This document shows positions 39,398-43,447 of a stretch of 43,447 nucleotides of DNA, piece after piece. How positions within the stretch are numbered: position 1 is the first letter of the stretch; each line of letters begins with the position of its first letter. The notes below the pieces were generated by a model that was not told the origin of the DNA, searched no databases, and was given only the letters and a program-made list of their open reading frames with translations. Origin of the DNA: an uncultured Prevotella sp. (GTDB lineage: Bacteria > Bacteroidota > Bacteroidia > Bacteroidales > Bacteroidaceae); assembly GCA_900315955.1 (NCBI GenBank), contig ONBC01000022.1, positions 1-43,447 on the forward strand. Direction: 5' to 3'. Position numbers and translations under genes: made by a program.

Positions 39398-42109
39398 TTA
39401 CTTGTCGTCAAACAGGTTGAGCTGTCCCGTCATCTCGTCGATGATCTGCTGCCGCGACTTGCCGGCATCGGGATCGAGATCTTCTTCTCCCTGATCGCCT
39501 GTCTCTCCTTCCGTGGCATCGTTGCCGAGCCCGGGCTTCTCCGGCTGGCGCAGCGGCTCCAGCTCCTCAACCTTATCGACCTGCCAGGTAGCGATCCGCT
39601 TGCCTTTGGCCTTGAAACCTTTGACACCGACAAACTGCTCGGCATCGATCTCCATCGGCGGACGCACACTGTCAGCGCCACCGAAAGTCACGCGGATATA
39701 AGGATAAGGTGTGCCCGTGAGCAGCAGGAGTTTGCTCTCGCTGTTCTCGCCCATAAAAGTTTGCGGGGTCTTCCTGGCTTCAAGCATGAAGCGCTTGAGA
39801 TAAGGATAGCCACTGTTGTCAGCATCGAGCAGCACGGCTGTCCATACCTTGTGCGCATCATATTTTTCGATGAGCGAGATATTATCCTCAAAATGATTGT
39901 TGAGATCGAAGTCGGTGATGTAATAGTTACCGCCGGAGAGCATGACGAGCACACTGTCGTCATCGCTGAACTCTCCCAGGTACTTGCCGCGACCGTCATA
40001 GTTGAGCCGTCGCACATCGGTGTCGAACCACACCTTGCGTCCGCCGAGCGTCGAGTGTCCATGACTCTTGAGCGAGATTCGCTTCACGGTTCTTCTCGTC
40101 ACCAGGTTACCCCTGACATTACGGCCTTTGATGAGAACCTCAGAGAAGTCTTTCTCCAAGAACAGCGGCTGGTTGCGTTTCGTCAGGTCCGGCTCTAATG
40201 TCACCTTGATGACCTCCGCCTCACCATTGGGGTTCGCTGTGAAGTAAGCCACACGCGAACCCGGCGTACCCTGTGTCAGATCATACTCACGGTCACGGAT
40301 GACAGAGGTGATGTTGAAACGCTTGATATAATAAGGACCTTTCTTACCGTCGCGGTAAACGACATTGTAGATGGTGCGCTTGTCGTTCTTCTTGAACACC
40401 TGTGTCCAAAGCACGTTCTTCCCAACGAAGATCTTATCCGCAACCTTGATGATCTTATACCTTCCGTCCCGATAGAAGATGATGATATCGTCGAGGTCGG
40501 AGCAGTTGCACACAAACTCGTCTTTCTTCAGTCCCGTGCCGATGAACCCATCCTGACGGTTGATATACAGTTTCTCGTTGGCTTCGACGACCTTCGTCAC
40601 CTCAATGTTATCGAAGGAGCGGATCTCCGTCAGACGCGGATGCTCCTTGCCATAGGTCTCCTTGAGATGCTCAAACCAGGCGATTGTCACGTCGGTCATG
40701 TGAGCCAGGTCATGCTCAATGCCTTTGATGTCGGCTTTCATCTTTGCCATGAGCTTGTCGGCCTTATCCTTATTATATTTAAGGATACGCTGCATCTTGA
40801 TCTCCAAGAGGCGCAGATAGTCGTCGTCACGAATCTCACGGATGAGCTTCGGCTTCCATGGGGCGAACTTCGTGTCGAGGAACTTCAGCACGGCTTTCTG
40901 GTCAGGAGCCTGCTCAAAATCCTTCTCCTTGTACATCCGTTCTTCGATGAAGATCCGTTCCAGGGAAGCGAAGAAGAGCTGTTCCTCCAGTTCGCCCTTA
41001 CGGATCTCCAACTCCTTGCGCAACAGTCCCATCGTTCGGTCCGTGGAATGTTGCAGCACCTGGGAGACGGTGAGGAACTGCGGTTTGTCATCCTCGATGA
41101 CACAACAGTTGGGTGAGATATTGATCTCGCAGTCGGTGAAGGCATACAGGGCGTCGATGGTCTTGTCGGGTGACACCCCCGGTGCGAGGATCACCTGGAT
41201 CTCCACGTGGCGTGCCGTCATGTCAACGACCTTACGCGCCTTGATCTTGCCTTTCTCGATGGCCTTCGTGATGGAATCCTGCAACGAGGCTGCCGTCTTC
41301 GAGTAAGGCACCTCGGTGATGACCAGGGTCTTGGCATCCTTCTTCTCTATCTTCGCCCGGACACGCACGACACCACCGCGCTGTCCGTCATTGTACTTAG
41401 ACACGTCGATGGCACCGCCCGTGGGGAAGTCGGGATAGAGATGAAACGCCTCGCCACGCAGATAATGGATGGCGGCATCGCAGAGCTCATTGAAGTTATG
41501 TGGCAACACCTTTGAAGACAAGCCCACTGCGATACCCTCGGCTCCCTGCGCCAAGAGCAGCGGGAACTTCACGGGAAGGGTCACCGGCTCTTTGTTTCGA
41601 CCGTCGTAGGACAGCTGCCACTCCGTCGTCTTGGGATTGAACACCGTCTCGAGGGCGAACTTCGACAGGCGCGCCTCGATATATCGGGGCGCGGCGGCAC
41701 GATCGCCCGTGAGGATATTTCCCCAGTTACCCTGCGTGTCTATGAGCAGATCTTTCTGTCCGAGCTGCACGAGGGCATCGCCGATGGAGGCATCACCGTG
41801 CGGGTGAAACTTCATCGTCTCGCCCACGATGTTGGCCACTTTATTGTAGCGTCCGTCGTCCATACGCTTCATCGTATGGAGGATGCGGCGCTGAACGGGT
41901 TTCAAGCCGTCCTCGATATGAGGCACGGCACGCTCCAAGATGACGTACGAAGCATAGTCGAGAAACCAGTTCTTGTACATGCCCGAGAGATGATGCACCG
42001 CCGAAGCGTCAAAACGGTCGGCAGGCTGATAGTCGGAGTGCTGGTCTACCGTGAGCTCGTCGTCCTGACCGGTATTGTTGTTTTTATCTTTTGTCTTATC
42101 GTCGTCCAT
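39398..42109 (-). CDS. parC: DNA topoisomerase IV subunit A
   Basis: The 903-residue type IIA topoisomerase breakage-reunion subunit has HPHGDASIGDAL at about 102-113 in the quinolone-resistance region. The catalytic tyrosine is Tyr143 next to Arg142 (GDRAAAPRYIEARLS). A tower/coiled-coil region follows (about 360-490), then a C-terminal beta-propeller-like part and an acidic tail (EGETGDQGEEDLDPD). The lack of the GyrA-box and the size favour ParC over GyrA, as is usual for the second A-type subunit of Bacteroidetes. It is the first gene of the parC - DUF3316 - S41 - tex run, with its own promoter. No parE is adjacent. Confidence 0.9.
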   Translation of the reverse strand: MDDDKTKDKNNNTGQDDELTVDQHSDYQPADRFDASAVHHLSGMYKNWFLDYASYVILERAVPHIEDGLKPVQRRILHTMKRMDDGRYNKVANIVGETMKFHPHGDASIGDALVQLGQKDLLIDTQGNWGNILTGDRAAAPRYIEARLSKFALETVFNPKTTEWQLSYDGRNKEPVTLPVKFPLLLAQGAEGIAVGLSSKVLPHNFNELCDAAIHYLRGEAFHLYPDFPTGGAIDVSKYNDGQRGGVVRVRAKIEKKDAKTLVITEVPYSKTAASLQDSITKAIEKGKIKARKVVDMTARHVEIQVILAPGVSPDKTIDALYAFTDCEINISPNCCVIEDDKPQFLTVSQVLQHSTDRTMGLLRKELEIRKGELEEQLFFASLERIFIEERMYKEKDFEQAPDQKAVLKFLDTKFAPWKPKLIREIRDDDYLRLLEIKMQRILKYNKDKADKLMAKMKADIKGIEHDLAHMTDVTIAWFEHLKETYGKEHPRLTEIRSFDNIEVTKVVEANEKLYINRQDGFIGTGLKKDEFVCNCSDLDDIIIFYRDGRYKIIKVADKIFVGKNVLWTQVFKKNDKRTIYNVVYRDGKKGPYYIKRFNITSVIRDREYDLTQGTPGSRVAYFTANPNGEAEVIKVTLEPDLTKRNQPLFLEKDFSEVLIKGRNVRGNLVTRRTVKRISLKSHGHSTLGGRKVWFDTDVRRLNYDGRGKYLGEFSDDDSVLVMLSGGNYYITDFDLNNHFEDNISLIEKYDAHKVWTAVLLDADNSGYPYLKRFMLEARKTPQTFMGENSESKLLLLTGTPYPYIRVTFGGADSVRPPMEIDAEQFVGVKGFKAKGKRIATWQVDKVEELEPLRQPEKPGLGNDATEGETGDQGEEDLDPDAGKSRQQIIDEMTGQLNLFDDK

Positions 42110-42155
42110 ATAGTCGTCGGATTCTGTCTTTTTCTTATATTTTGCTGATTACTTG

Positions 42156-42183
42156 CAAAGTTAATAATTATTTTGGAAAACAA
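42156..42183 (-). promoter_or_regulatory. parC promoter
   Basis: On the minus strand a TAACTTTG -7 box (plus CAAAGTTA, 42156-42163) and TTG -33 (CAA at 42181-42183) with a 17-bp spacer. The leader is about 40 nt. Confidence 0.65.
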
Positions 42184-42192
42184 TACCCATTT

Positions 42193-43447
42193 CTACGCTT
42201 TTGGCACTTCGTCAAACCTCACAAGGTCGTAACCTTTGATCTGAATCACGATGGCGTGGAGCTGCGTGCCGTGGAGCATGCTTCGCAACTTCTTGTCGGC
42301 AGCATAACCTTTTATCTGCTCAACAGCATCCTCCCATTGTTTCGTAGCTTCTGCCTCGGTAGCCTCGGTCTTGAGATATTTCAGCTCAAGGATATAGCTG
42401 TGTGCCACCATCGGATAGGTGAGATAGTTGGGCAGGAGGAAGAAGTCGCAATAGCCGTGCGAGAACTCCATCTCCGGAGCCACCTGATAATAATTGGTCA
42501 GCGTCAGGTAAGCGTTCATGAAGCCCTGCAGGTTGCGCTCACCCTCAATGAGCTGCCGTACCGCCGTGGTGTCGTGATAAGCCTTGCAGATAAACTCGAT
42601 GAGCGGACGCCAGTCGCCGTCGAGCGCCGCACCGTCATAGGCGTTTCGCAGGTTGGCAACGGGCAGCGCATGGATCGTCTGGTATTCGTCCAACATATAC
42701 TGATAGTACTGTATGCGCACATTGTTGTTGGGGATGATCAGTTTCAGACTTTCGCCACGCACACCGCCGATGGTCAGCATGCCATAGTAGTAGAGCAGAC
42801 TGACGAAGTTGTCGTAGTCCATGATGCGTTCAGCGGGGAAATGGCTGACAAGAGTGCCATAGATGAATCCTTTCTCAGCGATCTCATGGATAACATGAAG
42901 CCGGTGTTCTTCCATGTTGTCGATCTCTATGAGCCGTTTCAGTTTGCCATAGTCTGTCATGGTATTGGGATCGACCATAGATTTTGGACGCTTCCCGGTA
43001 TCTACAAGCATACTCATGTAATAGCATACCATGTCGCAGTTGAACATGCTGGGCTCCACACCGAAACTGTCATCGGCGAAGCAGTAGTTGTCGTACCACG
43101 GCTTCATGTCGTTGATGATGGCATCTTCGGTCTTGTCATCCCCGATAGCTCCCACAGCCTTGTAATAACGGATCATCTCCCGCACGTCTTTCTCCGAGAA
43201 GCCGAGCATCTGGTTGAAGCGTGCGTCGAGACTCATGTTCAGGGCGATGTTGTAGCCGCTGGTGAGGTCGTCGAGGGTGATGGGCGACACGCCGAGCATG
43301 ATGATGCGGTAGAACATCGGCTTGAAAAGCTTGAAGATGTCGCGATAGAAGCCCGTGCCGTGGGTGAGCTCATGATAAGCCTGCTGACCCTTCACGTTGA
43401 GCACGTTGTTGGTGAAGTTGTCATACTCGTCGACAATGAGATAGAGC
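42193..43447 (-). CDS. AAA-ATPase-like / PD-(D/E)XK nuclease superfamily protein (5' end outside window)
   Basis: The frame is open to the window edge. The visible part begins with a Walker-B-like strand LYLIVDEYDNF, then PITLDDLTSGYNIA and the C-terminal PD-(D/E)XK-like region (YILELKYLK near the end). This is the layout of PF09820 AAA-ATPase_like plus PF08011 (DUF1703), a very common, multi-copy family in Prevotella and Bacteroides whose role is unknown. The first ~100-200 residues with Walker A are missing from the window, not necessarily from the gene. Confidence 0.85.
   Translation of the reverse strand, partial: LYLIVDEYDNFTNNVLNVKGQQAYHELTHGTGFYRDIFKLFKPMFYRIIMLGVSPITLDDLTSGYNIALNMSLDARFNQMLGFSEKDVREMIRYYKAVGAIGDDKTEDAIINDMKPWYDNYCFADDSFGVEPSMFNCDMVCYYMSMLVDTGKRPKSMVDPNTMTDYGKLKRLIEIDNMEEHRLHVIHEIAEKGFIYGTLVSHFPAERIMDYDNFVSLLYYYGMLTIGGVRGESLKLIIPNNNVRIQYYQYMLDEYQTIHALPVANLRNAYDGAALDGDWRPLIEFICKAYHDTTAVRQLIEGERNLQGFMNAYLTLTNYYQVAPEMEFSHGYCDFFLLPNYLTYPMVAHSYILELKYLKTEATEAEATKQWEDAVEQIKGYAADKKLRSMLHGTQLHAIVIQIKGYDLVRFDEVPKA

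Noticed and set aside
42193-43404. AAA-ATPase-like gene as a truncated pseudogene
   Set aside because: The frame continues in phase to the window edge with a Walker-B-like motif, so the missing N-terminus is due to the window boundary.

Overview
The window reads as the chromosome of a member of the Bacteroidales, most likely a Prevotella-type organism (Prevotellaceae). The reasons are three SusC-type transporters with SusD lipoproteins, BspA-like leucine-rich-repeat proteins with a Prevotella-type C-terminal tail, FecI/FecR-type regulators, and many promoters of the Bacteroidetes form (TTG or TTTG, about 20 bp, TAnnTTTG). No phage, transposase or CRISPR array was seen.

Layout. (1) 1-494: an initiator tRNA-fMet on the minus strand, then a mostly empty stretch. 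(2) 495-18604: a polysaccharide-utilisation-type locus that looks AT-richer than the rest. On the minus strand it has a four-gene operon, FecR anti-sigma - STN-bearing SusC - ECF sigma - GH5/LRR protein, then a second set, LRR protein - SusC - SusD. A large secreted FAD-dependent oxidoreductase (+) is divergent from the FecR operon. (3) 19102-26621: a second, GC-richer locus on the minus strand, SusC - SusD - GH30 glucanase - surface glycan-binding lipoprotein. Its gene order fits a beta-1,6-glucan locus. A divergent membrane-anchored TPR/HTH regulator (27642-29216) is the likely controller. (4) 29347-31145: a TetR regulator, tRNA-Ala(GGC), tRNA-Tyr(GTA) and a candidate ~280-nt noncoding RNA with a strong promoter and a perfect terminator hairpin. 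(5) 31170-35149: a peroxide-defence cluster, ahpC-ahpF, oxyR and dps. The ahpC and dps promoters carry near-identical two-dyad OxyR-type operators placed the same way against the -33 element. (6) 35326-42109: a co-directional housekeeping run on the minus strand, parC-like topoisomerase IV A, a DUF3316 membrane protein, an S41 peptidase lipoprotein and tex. (7) 42193-43447: an AAA-ATPase/PD-(D/E)XK-like protein cut by the window edge.

How the parts may work together (inference). In the first locus the STN-SusC would sense a glycan fragment at the outer membrane and signal through FecR to the sigma factor. That would switch on the GH5/LRR enzyme and probably the LRR-SusC-SusD uptake set. The second locus would cut a beta-glucan at the cell surface with GH30 and import the products.

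The observations most worth following are the twin OxyR operators, the GH5 domain nested inside an LRR protein, the unusual FecR-SusC-FecI-GH5 order with a SusD-less transducer SusC, a three-copy intergenic repeat carrying 22-bp-phased ACGGTTA motifs, and the candidate noncoding RNA next to tRNA-Tyr.
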